DNA of 64,000 bases from the NCBI GenBank assembly GCA_958496175.1, contig OY292280.1, positions 1,178,001 through 1,242,000 of the forward strand. Direction: 5' to 3'. Each line of letters starts with the position of its first letter. Position 1 is the first letter of the stretch. Both the position numbers and the translations under genes were made by a program. The stretch comes from Sisyra terminalis (Eukaryota; Arthropoda; Insecta; Neuroptera; Sisyridae). A model generated the notes under the pieces. The model was not told where the DNA came from, ran no database searches, and was given only the letters and a program-made list of their open reading frames with translations. Of the stretch, positions 13,200 through 26,410 are shown piece after piece.

Positions 13200-13790
13200 T
13201 AAGATCAAGCAGCTGGGCGAACCTCAGCACTCCTTTTCAGTTTCAGGGTTTGTTATCCCCAGTTCGCCATTTTTCCATTTATTGAGCACCACATTCCCAT
13301 AGAACTTGGGAACCTGCATTTTGGGTTTTCTACTTATAATCGCATTGCATGCAGATGTTTCTTCATTCCCCAGTGGCCGGTTATTAGACTCGTTACCAAT
13401 TTAATTTAACCAACTTTCTTGTAAAACAAAGTGTTTCATTAGTTAGTTTTTGCGATGGTTTTCCCATAATTCTTTTACTGTGCTTTTGTCCAGTAGTGTT
13501 CTGTTTTATGCAATGGTTTTTGTAAACCCATTCCTTGATGGTATTTTTCACTGTTAATCTTGTAACTCCAAGTATAGGCTGTGGGCCTGTGAAGAGTGAT
13601 TGGGATTTTTTCTGGGCAAGGGCGTCAGCCTTTTCATTACTTTTGATACCCTTATGGCCTGGTACCTATCCTAAGTTTACCTTGTTTTTGGTAGCCAGGT
13701 TTGTGAGAGGTTCCTTGCATTCCCAGGTTAATTTAGAGGGCATCTTTGGTTTTCTCAGTGCTTTCAATACGGCCTGGTTTTAAAATTAAA
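13200..13790 (-). pseudogene. LINE reverse-transcriptase 3' remnant (RNase H region)
   Basis: The minus strand encodes a decayed RNase H end: NQAVLKALRKPKMPSKLTWE, then VPGHKGIKSNEKADALAQKK, and FTGPQPILGVTR. Further on, GHWGMKKHLHAM and ENPKCR resemble the C-terminal zinc-knuckle region of R1/I-clade LINEs. The conserved Trp before VPGH is a TAG stop, and further stops follow, so it is dead. Confidence 0.75.
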
Positions 13791-14453
13791 ATGTTAATTA
13801 CCATAGTTGGGGAATTAATATAAAGAAGTTTAAGCTTTGGCTCCTTCGGAGCCAATTGGTTTCAGCTCCGGTTTTCAATTAGTTAGCGATTTTTTTTAGA
13901 AATAGAAAGCTACTATCGAATAAGTATTAATTAAAATGTTAAATTTGATAGTGTTGTATTCAACACATGATTTTTAGAAACAAAATGCACTATCAATGTT
14001 GATGGCTCAAATTCCAACCCCTTGCCTCCGAATTCGACTTCGGCTCCTCAACTTTGTAGACCACTATATTATTTGATACATTAATTGGATAAATTCTTTA
14101 CATTCATTTGGAATGTAATTGACAAAATTATCTTAAAAAAAATTTTTTTTGATACATTTTTTCCAAAATGAATCAATTTATATTTTCTTTTTTTATCAAA
14201 TTATCAGATGAGTATCGAATTAAAATTGATACTTCCTTTATCCTCGATAATATCAGTTTACAATAGAGTATAGGCTTTGACAATAGATGATATTGGAATG
14301 TAGTTTTTTTTATTTTAGAAAATTTTTAAAATATAATTCCATAAAATTGGATTAGTTCACTTCTAAACGCGAACGCGTAAACATCTCTTCGGTGAAAATT
14401 GATTAAAAAGTGGCTATTTGAAGTTTTGTTCGGGAAAATTTTCGTGAACAACT

Positions 14454-14496
14454 ATGGAAAATTCGAAGGAAAATATTTTAGAAATGTCCGATACAG
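14454..14496 (+). CDS. Orphan candidate first exon or uORF
   Basis: ATG followed by 14 codons (MENSKENILEMSDT) to a donor ACAG|GTATAC, phase 1. It follows a UTR-like stretch with an acgcgaacgcgt motif at about 14370 and lies 1.3 kb upstream of the ATPase start. Spliced to the 15798 acceptor, the frame ends six codons later, so within the ATPase transcript this would be a leader exon with a short upstream ORF and not an N-terminal extension. Confidence 0.3.
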
Positions 14497-15798
14497 GTAT
14501 ACTGATAAAATACTTCACTTTTCGAAGCAGCAAACTTAACATTACTTTATTTTTCTTTTATGTTTGTTTATCTTATCAGAATTTCATTAAATATTTTGAA
14601 ATTCTCAAATTTTATTATATCCCTTTTAAACTGCCTTGTAATATATCAATCGTTTTTTTACAACAGTATTAGTTCAAATATAAGCTATAGTTTTTTCTTA
14701 AATTGGTTCATTTCCACAACTTCGCCTGCATGACATCATATTAGAACCGTTAGAATCTACATACCAAGGTTGCCTAAAAGCCTTATTAGCATAATACTCG
14801 TTTTGGTGTACATTTAAAATAATAGAGGGCGTTAAAATCCTGTTTGGTTGTAACCCTTTTGGCTTGTTTCGTTTTTGTTTTTTTCAAATATCTCTAAAAC
14901 TAGTAACTAAACGACAAAAATACCTACGAAACAAATTGCTGGAAAAACTTATTTTCCTATTATCAACCGTTTCGGAGATAAGGCATTGTAAAAGTTCATG
15001 ACTTAGGTATACATCGTTACTTTTATTGGCACTATGATGAAATATATCGAATGATTTTTATTAAAAAAATGTTTTTCAATAATGGGAATAACAAGGTAAC
15101 ATTGTTTTTGAACTATCAACCCCTAACATCTACTATCTTAGTTTAAAGTGCCAAGACCAAAAATGGGTGCTCCCACGCTTTTCATGAATATTTTGAAAAC
15201 CTTAACGAAATACTTATAAATCAAACTTATAAAATTTATAAAAAATTTAACCACTTATTACCGAATGTTTCAAAGATATGTTTCCGTAGGTTTCCGTTTC
15301 CTTTTTAATTGAAGTATCCTACAAAACAAAAACATAAACTAAAACTATGATGTCACAATTTGTATACTCCCTCTCCTCGTTTCGAAAAATTTATCCATGG
15401 TCACTAACTGTCGAATTACGGAAAGTGAAACTTGTTCCATATTTCTGGGAACCTAGAAACTGAGAAAATAGGTACCCATTAGGTGTAGGTAAAGGTTCCA
15501 ACCGAATAATGCAAATGAGTTCTTTTGGTTTAAAATTTTTTAGTAAATTTTTGAATTTTAATAGAAGTAGCAAACTGCTTTTCTTTGTTGATGTGCGACA
15601 ATTTGGATGGGAATTTTCTTCAATCAATTAAATTAAATCGCTTTGAACTTTTGAACTTAATTGGTGGGGTACAGTTCCATCGCGTTCATGATTGTTTCTC
15701 GAGTAAAACATTAACTGTTTTATGAACAATCATGAGGCATCCATTATTCCAAAACAATATTATATCTTCAAATTTAGTCTAAGAAATATCATTCTAGT

Positions 15799-18700
15799 AT
15801 GGATTATTTATTTGTAGAGTCTCAATCCCGTTCGGCACACAATTCCAAAACGGATTACATCAACTTTGGCCATGAAGACCAAATGAAAATCGATGGATAC
15901 GCCGAAGATCCTTTCAAACGGATAGTTACCATCTTCTTTATGGTTCTTACTCTTGGAGTGGTTCGACTCTTCTTCCATTGGTATCCACATCTTTACATGA
16001 AATCCGTTAACCGACGAGTACCACTTCGAGATGCCCAACGTCTCTTAATCACAGTAAGTGCTTCTAAAAAATATCACTATTCCTTTCTAAATTGTCCAAA
16101 ATTTGGTCGATTCAGGAAAAGTATCAAGACAAACATACCAGCTATCATGTGAAAGAATTGAAAATTTTAACACCGCAACAACTCAATGATTTGGAGAACA
16201 AATACAGTGAAAACAGTTCGGAACATATCAACAAGAACCAAAATATTTCTCTCGAAGTTCCCATCTCACTATCTCTTCATTTTGGAGGTATTTAAACTTA
16301 CGATTATAATTGGTCACCTAGAAATAAAACACTATTTAACAACCTTAAGTTTTTACATTAATAGTCGAGGAAAGGATAACAGAGATGTGTATGAGCAGAG
16401 TTGTCAAAGATACTTTTGGAAAGTATCTAGATACTAGATACGTTTCGTTAGTATCCATAGTTACTTTAGGTATTTAGTTATTTTTAAGAAAAAGGAAGTT
16501 AAATACTTGTCTTAAGTTACTTATGAAGATACTCTTTTAGTTACTTTGTGAACTAGGGCAGCCATAATGGAAATGGTTAAAAAATTGTTTATATCCCTTT
16601 CAGAACGGTCAAATCTGGCAACGTTGCATTTTGGTATCAGTATGGTATCATTTTCTCTTTTGTGGCTCAATTTTCATTATGGGTTACTTTTTTCACGAAT
16701 TTAATTAGAAACAAAATAGAAAATGCAACGTTGCCAGCTTTGACGGCTTTAAAAAGGACATAAGGCAAAAGAACCTAATCTTAGGTCACTAATACTAGTT
16801 TTGTAATGGTTCAAGAATTGGACATATATATAATTTATAATATAATTCGACAGGTGGTCAATTTAAGCATGCTACCGACATTCGAATGTTTTCCTGTAAA
16901 AAAGTAACATACATTTGGGATAATGAATCTGGAAAGTTTGTTAAGTTGAAAGGATTGGATGTGGACATAACCAGCGATGTTTTCCATGATTCGAAACCCT
17001 TATCGGAACAAGAACAACGCAGCCGGTAAAAAGACCCAAAAATGTTTATACTTTTGGTTTAATAAATGAATTTTTCTAGTCGTCTCATTTATGGTTTCAA
17101 TTCCATCAACGTACCAGAACAAAGTGTACTCTCGTTGCTTTTTCTTGAGGTTCTCAACCCATTTTACATTTTCCAAGCTGCTAGTTTTGTACTTTGGTTT
17201 TCCGATAGTTACTATGCATATGCAGCGGCGATTTTGATTCTAAGTGTTTTTGGAATTATCATGTCAATTGTTCAAACGAGACGAGTATGTTTTTAAACCG
17301 GTTAGGGCATTAAAATCTTCTATATTTCTCCAATAAGCCGCCATACTGTTTGTCATGCGCATAAATAACGAACGCACATTTTTGCGGTTCCTTTCCATGA
17401 TAAAACTAATCTGGAATTCAAAAAAAAATACTAATGGGAGCCAATCTTAAAGAAACGAAATTCACATTAAAATTTTCTAGTTAATATGGTACTCTGGGTA
17501 ATCTGGTACTTGCAAAAAGTTGTAAATAGCGATTTGCCAGAAAATCAACGCTGTTCCCCTTAATCTGATTAGTAATGTAAGTAATGTAGTTAGTAATTTC
17601 GAAAACGTTTGCAATAATGATGAAATTGATCAGAAACTTATGAAATTAAATAGAACCTATCCAATTTGAAGGTGGTTTTAACAAATGTGGAAGATTTCAA
17701 TGCCTTAAATCTTAAAGTCGTTCAACAATTAACTCCATTTTTGCTTTAGAATCAACAAAATTTGAAAAGTACAGTTCATAGTTCTGATATAACGACAGTG
17801 TTGCGTTCCGTTAAGACCAATGCTGAGGAAGTAATTATTTCGAAAACTTTGTCTACCGAAAAACTGGTTCCTGGTGATATAATGGAGATTCCTGCCCACG
17901 GATGTGTAATGCATTGTGATGCTGTTTTACTAACTGGAAATTGCATACTAAACGAAGCGATGCTTACAGGTAAACGAACCCCTTGGTCCACTTAAAACTT
18001 ATTATAAATTTGAAGAACTTCGGAGTTATCAAAAACCATAATACTTAGTTCAAAAGTGAATAGAACCAAAAATCTGGTTTTGATGACTATTTTTTTTAGG
18101 AGAAAGTGTTCCAGTTACGAAAACTCCAATTCCGAATTTAGCCAATGTTGCATATGATTCCAAGGAGCACTCCCGCCATACCTTATACTGCGGAACCAGA
18201 ATTATTCAGACTCGTTATTTGGGGGATGAGAAAGTTTTGGCAATTGTTATCAGAACCGGATTTTCAACTGCCAAAGGTCTGACAATTGATTGGTTTATCA
18301 ATTGAAAAAAATGTTGGAAATTTTGTATTTTCAGGGGGTTTGGTTCGAAGTATTTTGTATCCTCCTCCAGTTGATTTCCGGTTTGAAAAAGATAGCTACC
18401 GATTCATTGGGTTGTTGGCTGTTATTGCTGGGGGTGGTTTTATTTTTACGATTGTTTCAAAAGCGATGCGAGGAATTTCTGCGACCGCTATTTTGGTACA
18501 AGCGTTGGACTTAATTACAATTGTGGTTCCCCCAGCTCTTCCTGCTGCTATGACAGTAGGACGAATGTATGCACAGAGGCGTTTGCAGAAGAAAAACATT
18601 TTTTGCATTTCTCCCAGAACCATCAATGTGGCTGGATCAATCGATTGTGTATGCTTCGATAAGGTTTGATCCATAATTTGTTTTCTAGAAAAACCCAATT

Positions 18701-21700
18701 TCAATTACCACTCTGTTCTTAGACTGGCACTTTGACGGAAGATGGATTAGACATGCTGTACGTGGTTCCCATCGTCCATAAATATTTTCAGATCCCAATA
18801 CGGGAAATTTCTAAAATGGTCTACGATAAATTCATGTTTGGTATTGTAACATGTCATTCGATTACGCTTATTGATGGAAAGATGCGAGGAGATCCCCTTG
18901 ACTTGAAAGTAAAAACAAAGTTTAATAAAATAATAAAAATGAATAGATAAGAAAGATTATTTTTCGTTTAGATGTTCGAAAGCACTGAATGGACTTTGGA
19001 AGAGCCAAACATAGCTGACAATAGTAAATTTGATATGATTTTCCCGACTGTAGTCAAACCTCCTGTTTATCGACGTCATGAATGCATCAGTATTCCCAAT
19101 GAAGGCACCCAGAAACAAAATGGAAAAAAGAAACTACTGAACGTTAGTCTGGAAATTGGAATATTGCGGGAATTTCCTTTCAGTAGCACTTTGCAGCGAA
19201 TGTCGGTAATTGTGCGTCGTTTAGGGGCATCTAACTATGAATGTTTCTGCAAAGGTAATCCACTCTTGTTTTATTTAAACCAATCACTTGAATCTAATTA
19301 TTTATTGCCAGGTTCACCGGAAATGGTTCTAACTCTAGTCAAACCCGAAACAGTTCCTGATAACTTCTCCGAAGTTCTCGAATCCTATACTCAGCAAGGT
19401 TACCGTGTGCTGGCTTTAGCATACAAAGAATTAAGCAAAATGTCCTATCCGAAAATTCAGCGCGTAAGTCGTGAACTAATTGAAACTGATTTGGAATTGC
19501 TAGGACTCATAGTCATGGAAAATCGCTTAAAGCCGGAAACCGCCCCAGTTATTAACTTGTTAAATGAAGCGAAAATTCGTACAATTATGATCACAGGTAA
19601 ATGACTGATTAGTATCTTTTTGAACTCCAGAGGTGCGAGATTGTTACAGTGCCATAAAACGTTATTTAAACCATACTTATTAAGATGAAGAACCTCACTT
19701 ACCAATTAAACAACATATTCTTTTAGGAAAATGAATGTTCTACAAAAAAGGTCTGATTAGAAATTTTCGTCAGACCAACCATTTCCTTATAATTGATTCG
19801 TTTTTACGACTTGATTTTATTGCTTTGGAATTTTGTAACTAAATAATGAATTCAGAGCAAAAAATAAAGCCATTTTTCATTCAATTATTAATCCCTAATT
19901 ATTCTGTTTTAGGAGACAATTTATTAACAGCGCTTAGTGTGGCTAGAGAATGTGATATTATAACCAATGACCAAACAATCTTAACCATTAATACTTACAT
20001 ACCAGACGATAATTCATCCTCGCCCGAGTTATATTTCGTAGTTAATAACTCCTCGAACGGCTTTAGTAGCAAATCTGGTGAAAACAAAAATCATACTATT
20101 CTTAACATTGGCTGTGAAGATTATAGCATTTTAAGCAACGATGTGGACAGTTCTAGTGTAGTTAGCTTGGACACAACCGAATCATGTACTATTAATACAG
20201 AAGTGACCGGTATGGATAGAGTAAGACATTTTTTTCGTTGATCAATTTTAATATTCCTGTTTTTTTCATTGGTAGCATCTGGTCAGTATGAAATTCCGAA
20301 TAAGGTGTTTGAGGGATCGTTCACATCGTCTTCATATCGTTTTGCAATCACGGGAAAAACGTGGACTATCTTAAGGAAACACTTTCCGGAAGTAATTCCG
20401 AAAGTCGTTACTCGTGGGGTTGTATTTGCTAGAATGAGTCCTGATCAGAAGCAAATGTTGGTGCAAGAGTTGCAGTCTTTGGGCTATTATGTCGGTAAGT
20501 GGTGGATTAGTGGATCACTTGAAAATTTTCACAAATCCTTAAGCATTGAATAAAAAACATTCTCCTTAATTTTTGTTACCTGGTAGCATTTTGACATACC
20601 TCCATAACTTCTTTAAGGTCAGTCCAATTCAGTCGGTCCAGCACTGGTTGCTTGATTATTTTTAATTCTGATTTTTTTTTGCTGTCACCCCTACATGTTG
20701 GTAGTTCAATTCATAATTATTTTAATTTTATTGTTTTTAGTTTTCATGCGGTGGCCATATTAGTTTTACTAGGCGCAGACATTTTCGCACTTTTAAGGGT
20801 TTCCGGAAACTTGATTATCTCAGGCCCTATTTGTCTTATCAAAACGAAACAAAAAACAGTGTGTTCATAAAAATATAAGCTATAAGGTTGTAACAAGACG
20901 TTTTCCCCTAATTGTAATTCTAAGAGGTGAAATTTCAGCCTAAATTTTTAGCTCTCATTTGTAAAAACTCCAATTTTCACGGAAAGATTGTGAAGGAAGG
21001 GAATGAGTCTACACGTTAAAACATTTTTGACAAACAATTAGGTGCTAGTTGTATCCAAAAACAAAATTTGAAGTCTGAGACTTTAAGCTTTAAGACTTTT
21101 TCAAGCTCTGAAAGTATTACAATATTAACAACATTTTAACAATATTATTATAAACTGACCTCAACAATGTTTGAATAATATAATAATATTGTTATAATGT
21201 TGTTAATATTGTAATTTGTAATACTTTCAGAGCTTGAAAAAGTCTTAATTATAAAGACGAAACGTCGCAAATCAATGATTGTTTAAATTAATTTAACTAT
21301 ATTCCAATTACCAGTGACCCTGATATTATTATTGTTATTTATACTGGAATTGAACCTTACATAAAATGAATAAAATTAAAATAATGATGATTTTGAACTA
21401 CTTATATGTTGGGGTAATAGCACACACAAAATTTTTTTTTTTTTTAAACGGTCGAGCAACAATTTCATTTATTTTTGGACCACTATATTTGGACTGGCCC
21501 CTTAATGTTTTCATAATGTTTCAAGGGTAGAATTGGGAAACAATCGGTAGACTCGTCATTGTGTGACGTCACTATCATTGCTCTTATGTGTGACCGAGAA
21601 ATGGCGGGATTTGGGTAGTCGATTTATTGTATATTTTAAGTACTAATTTAGTTGGTTTTTTTAAGCTATGGTTGGAGATGGAGCCAATGATGTGGGAGCA

Positions 21701-23005
21701 CTTCGTACTGCCCATTGTGGGATATCATTGTCGGATACAGAAGCAAGTGTCGCATCTCCGTTCACCTCAAAAACCGCAAACATCACGGCAATTACAAATG
21801 TAATTAGCCAGGGTCGCGCGGCTCTTGTTACTTCGTTTTCGATTTTTAAATACATGGCGGCATATTCAATCACTCAGTTCATATCCGTGATGCTTTTATA
21901 CAGTATTGATTCGAATCTAACCGATGTTGAATTTTTATATATAGATCTCTTTATAATTACAACGTTTGCGTATTATTTTGGAAAAACCGAGGCCTACACA
22001 AAACGCTTAGTTCCTGAAAGACCGCTGAATAGTTTAATTGGATTTACACCGGTTTTGAGTTTGGTTATACAGTTGGTTTTGGTTGGGGTGTTTCAAATTG
22101 TTGCGTTTTATCATTTGTTGCGGCAACCATGGTATCATCCGCAGGTGAATCCATCACATGATGCCGCAACGGGATGTTGGGAAAATTATACGATTTTCAC
22201 GGTTTCGAGTTTCCAGTATATTATTTTGGCTGTGGTTTATTCGAAAGGGAAGCCACATCGAAAGCCAATGTGGACAAATCGAGGCTTTGTGATAAGCGCG
22301 ATTGGACTGGGTCTGTTTTCGATTTACTTAACATTGGGGCCGTGTCCATTTTTATCAAACTTTTTCGAATTGGTGCTTCCACCGAACCACTGGAACAACA
22401 GCATCAGTGCCACTGAACTAAATGTGTCGCTAGCTCTTAACGAAACGAATATCTTTGACTTTGTGCCTTCACAAATTTTTACTGAAAACATCACTTTGGA
22501 AACAAATCAAACCGAAAACACACAATTTGCATTTGACCATGTAGATTTTAGATTTGTACTCTTAGGCTACGCCTTACTCAATTTTCTACTTGCCTTGTTT
22601 TTCGAGTCGTTCATAGTTGACTATCTCATAGCGAAAATTTTGCGACTGAAATTCCACAATGTTAAGACGTCGAAGAAGCGCTTTCTGCAAATTGACGATG
22701 AGCTCAAACGCGATGGTACATGGCCCCAAATCAATGAAACATACAGTGGAGGATTCCAATCACCAAATGCCCAACCCGACTCCCTCACGTCCGGATTTAG
22801 TCTCGTTGTTGAACAAACTTCATTCTTCAGCGACGAAAATAAAGTTCTCGACTGTTTTGTGGAAAACGGACGCACTAAAACCCGAATCATGGAGGGTAGC
22901 TCCACTGAATGCAAAACCCCAAACCGATTTATCAACCAAACCAAATCGATTCCCACTAATGAAGTTACTAAATCAATGTTTGAATTAAACACATTCAACA
23001 GTTGA
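15799..23005 (+). CDS. P5B-type cation-transporting ATPase (ATP13A family)
   Basis: Thirteen exons: 15799-16053, 16116-16287, 16854-17025, 17080-17284, 17750-17969, 18100-18276, 18335-18663, 18723-18908, 18972-19254, 19312-19596, 19913-20209, 20276-20494, 21666-23005. Total 4140 nt, 1379 residues; every junction phase agrees. The family consists of endosomal/lysosomal P-type pumps; ATP13A2 and ATP13A3 export polyamines. Seen: an N-terminal hydrophobic segment at about 44-66, actuator TGE at 341-343 (split by an intron), PPALP at 466-470, which marks P5B over P5A, the phosphorylated Asp in DKTGT at 509 (split by an intron), GDPLDLK, a nucleotide domain with [16 protein letters not shown] at 937-942, then six C-terminal membrane helices. 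A lumenal stretch near 1180-1225 has five N-glycosylation sequons. The start was chosen because exon 1 opens 1 nt after an acceptor. The Drosophila relative is anne boleyn. Confidence 0.95.
16593..16766. mobile_element. GGCTC palindromic MITE, Q subtype, worn ends
   Basis: Lies in the ATPase intron between exons 2 and 3. The arms cagaacggtcaaatctggca and gccagctttgacggcttta are inverted, with gcaacgttg at both sides. Confidence 0.7.
21085..21268. repeat. Inverted repeat with hammerhead-like tail, last ATPase intron
   Basis: The arms taagactttttcaagctctg and cagagcttgaaaaagtctta, continuing through aagtattacaatattaacaa, fold back. The right end has gtctt...aaagacGAAACGTCGC. Confidence 0.65.
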
Positions 23006-23272
23006 TTTTTGAAAACCGTTCGTTTCCTCTTAAAAACTGAAACCTAATATATTTTTTAAATATTTCTTACCAAATAACTGAACAAAATGCAGTACGTTTG
23101 GCACTTCTGCGCAGGCTTTTGTGCAAGAGAGACAACTGATATGGTAAAAAAACAAAACTAATCATCTAATGACAATACTACCAAATACTACTTCCTTTAT
23201 CTGAAAACTATTAATTAAATCGGGCGAGCCTAAACGTACAATCGCTATATTCCAACTCAGTCATATTTAAAC

Positions 23273-23472
23273 TCATATCTCTTTTAGAACCATCCAATCT
23301 GGCAAAGTTTTTTATTCTATTTGCGATTCTTTTGTTAATTCGATTCTAATATGGTATAATTTTCTCTTTTGTCGCAATATTTACCTTATGGGCTGATTTG
23401 TTTGCGAATTAAGTTAAAAACAAAATAGAAAATGCAACGTTGCCAAACTTGACGGTTTTAAAAAAGAAATGA
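23273..23472. mobile_element. GGCTC palindromic MITE, Q subtype
   Basis: The arms tttagaaccatccaatctgg and ccaaacttgacggttttaaa are inverted. The outer termini are decayed. Confidence 0.7.
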
Positions 23473-23533
23473 ACCCATTCTCGTAATATCCGGAATTCAA
23501 AAAACAATTGAGTGCTCGAACTATAACATATTT

Positions 23534-23748
23534 GGCTTATGTACTTTTTAGGAACGTCAATATTGGGCAACCTTGCATTCTATCCTTTGTATTATGTTCG
23601 CGATTTTTTGTTAATTCTATAATTTTATCGTTTGTCGCTAAATTTTCATTATAGCCCTATTCGGAAATTTAATTTCAACAATTGGAGAAAATGCAATGTT
23701 CAGATGTGCAATGTGCAGATATAGAAGTCCCTAAAAGAGACATGAGTC
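23534..23748. mobile_element. GGCTC palindromic MITE, Q subtype, exact TSD
   Basis: Runs from ggcttatgta to acatgagtc with gggcaaccttgcatt and the inverse inside. It is flanked by a perfect 8-bp duplication, acatattt, at 23526-23533 and 23749-23756. Confidence 0.85.
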
Positions 23749-24457
23749 ACATATTTCATATGTCTCCTTGTGTTTATTTTATATTAGGTTATTCTTACAA
23801 ATCTGTCAATTTATAAAAGAACAATCGAAAATTCTTTTTAAATCAATGCTTTCAAGTGCCAAACGTGCTTTCAATCATAGAGATGTAGTATAGAGTGTTT
23901 ATGTGTATAACAAATGCTTTCTTTATGGAACAACGATCACTTCAAATTTTGGGGATTTTATCTCTAATGACTCTAATATCTCTATGTCTAAAAGTACTTT
24001 AGTTACTTTAAAGTATCACAGTTATACTACACCTATTTGTTTTTAATTTGAACAAGAAAAGAAATATTCAAAAAGCAACTGACCTCAGATGTTTCCTCTA
24101 AAATTATCGCTGGTTCTCGATCTATATGTTATCGTTATTCATTACAGAGATATTCTGAAATTTCTTCGAAATTTCGTGACTCTTGAAAAAATCAATGTAT
24201 TAGTTAAAAAAAAACAATTTATTAGTTAAAAAAATTACCTAAGTTTTTTTTCAAGTTATCTAAATAATTTCACAAAACTTTAAAATTGTTAATATTAAAT
24301 TATACTTTTATTTAGTAAGTTGGTCTTTAAAATTTTACTTAAAATTCCTTAAAAAAAGTGATTAATTTACTTAGTGTTCGTAAAGGGTATAACAGACTAA
24401 CTAAAACAATTTTTACGTTTAAAATCAATCAAACGTGGCATTTATGTTCTAAATGAT

Positions 24458-24604
24458 CGCTTTATAACTACTAAGGTCTTTGGCGACTCTAGGGTTAATA
24501 AAAATTTGTAATCGAGAAATATTGAAAATTTGCTCGATACGAGGATTGAATCCAAAACCTGCCGATTTTGGAGTGGTCACCTTGACCACTCGGCCACCAG
24601 TAGG
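24458..24604 (-). mobile_element. tRNA-derived SINE, copy 2
   Basis: The minus strand opens with the A box TGGCCGAGTGGTCAAGG, then a B-box-like GGATTCAATCC. It continues with the shared body CGAGCAAATTTTCAAT and ATTAACCCTAGAGTCGCCAA. Confidence 0.8.
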
Positions 24605-26175
24605 CTCTTGCTGAAATTATTTAAAATCCAGCTTAAAATCTTTCGACTCCATAGCTCCCTAACCTTGATTTCAGTTCTTAAATTTTGAAGATTTTTCATC
24701 AATGTTTTACTGGGGATCCTCTACTTCGTGTTAGTAGAAATTGCTTCTTATTTACTCTGTTATACCTTTTATTAACTTTCGTTTCCATTGAGGAAACTAT
24801 CCCAATTCCAAAAGTAATATAATTTTAAAATTTAGCTTCAAAAGTCAGCACTTTCGTGCTATTAAAGCTTCTGGTTTGGGTTTGAACTATTTAGAAATGA
24901 TTAAATATTATATTGATAATACTTAAAGAAAATATTTTAAAATTATTGAATTAGGTGGCTTTACGGCTTTTTAATTATAATATTTTACGCTTATGTCCAA
25001 AACAATTTTGGTAGCTATTTAAAAAAGAACTTATTTAATAAAAGAGTCCAATCAAATTGGTGTTTATCAAATATTTACGCTCAAAATTTAAAGATTTATT
25101 CGCGAATTATATTGATGGGTCTATGATTCGATTTAGCTTAACTTTTTCATTCGGCAATAAGATAATTGCTCAATACTTAATTAGCATTTCTGATGTTTTA
25201 TTACATTGTCAACTAATTTGAATGGACATAGTATATGCCATATAGCGACGTAAATGTTGCATGGGTTGCATATACGATCAAACCTGTTGTGCTCCCATTT
25301 TGATAGTGTATGACCCTGTGCAATAATTTGGAACTATCGCTATTGTTGCAGTCGATATTGGATGAGTCACGATTGTGATAATCCTATGCGAAACATACCC
25401 TTATAATTTCCCGAATCCCAGTATTAAACTCCAGAAAGTTTGTCAGTATTTATGTTGTCATAAGATTTAATGTCGCAAAACAAAAATCAATGGAATTATA
25501 TTAATACCCGGATATCCTCCGAATATCTTAGCCGAATAATCGGTCAAATACTCGCAAATAAACGCAAATAAATGTGATTAAAATACTGTTTATTCGAGTG
25601 GACGATTTTGGCCCAACAAATGTCCAGAACCACTGAAACTATTATGTATTATAATATAAAATGTATTAATATTCATTATGGAAAATATGTAGCGATTAAG
25701 ATAATAATTTATAACAAATATTTAAAAGGAATCTATATATATTGTATTTATTAGGGCCAAGGAACATAGAAAGTTTTATAAAATTTGAATGGAAAAATTG
25801 TTAGTAAATTACTGATTTAATCATAACGCCTTTACTGTACTTTCATTGGAAATAAAAATTAAATGAATGAAGTATGTTGTGTGGTTTTTTTTTTTTTGTA
25901 AGTGGGAAAGTTGAACCCTTTTTTTTTTGGTAAAATGCAGGAAAAAGAATGAATTTTGGTCTGGAAAGTCCAGGAATTTGGGATGCAGAAAAGCTGGACA
26001 ACTTCTATTCAAAGATTCATATATGTTTACATTTAATAAAACAGTTTAGTGAGATCTCTAACCTTTTACTCTTTCAACCTCCATATTACAATCAAGGATC
26101 CAACCGAAATTTCGATTTTATTGTTATATTGTAGTTTAATTTACAAAAGAAAACTATAAACATAAATTTGAATAA

Positions 26176-26410
26176 AAGTTCAAACAAATGAATTACTGAC
26201 GTATTGCTCAGATACGTTTTTCGATTGTCAATCAGTGGTTATCAAGTAGTATTGGATGGCCCCCCACAACTAAATCGTAAAAAAATTGGATCGAACCGTG
26301 ATTACATTGTGACTGATCACAGAGCATTCCAATACTACTTGATGACCACTGACTAGCAATCGAAATACGTATCTGGGCAATACGTCAGTAATTCATTTGT
26401 TTAAAGTTTA
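26176..26410. mobile_element. M-family foldback element, full palindrome
   Basis: The left arm caaatgaattactgacgtat and right arm atacgtcagtaattcatttg are exact inverses, and the match continues inward for about 90 bases on each side to gtagtattgga/tccaatactac. Single arms occur at 628, 12735, 47340 and 52495. Confidence 0.85.

Larger units (their letters stand above)
6856..15798. other. Intergenic region between pHCl-1 and the ATPase
   Basis: Besides the listed elements, this holds an (aaaat)n tract at 10186-10220, tttcggtttcgg low-complexity DNA at 7910-7980, and ggctcc/cggagc-type degenerate hexamers at 13835-14050. It also has a half foldback at 12735-12800 and a GC-richer block at 9740-10290 that may be a promoter. 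No other gene is supported. Confidence 0.6.
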
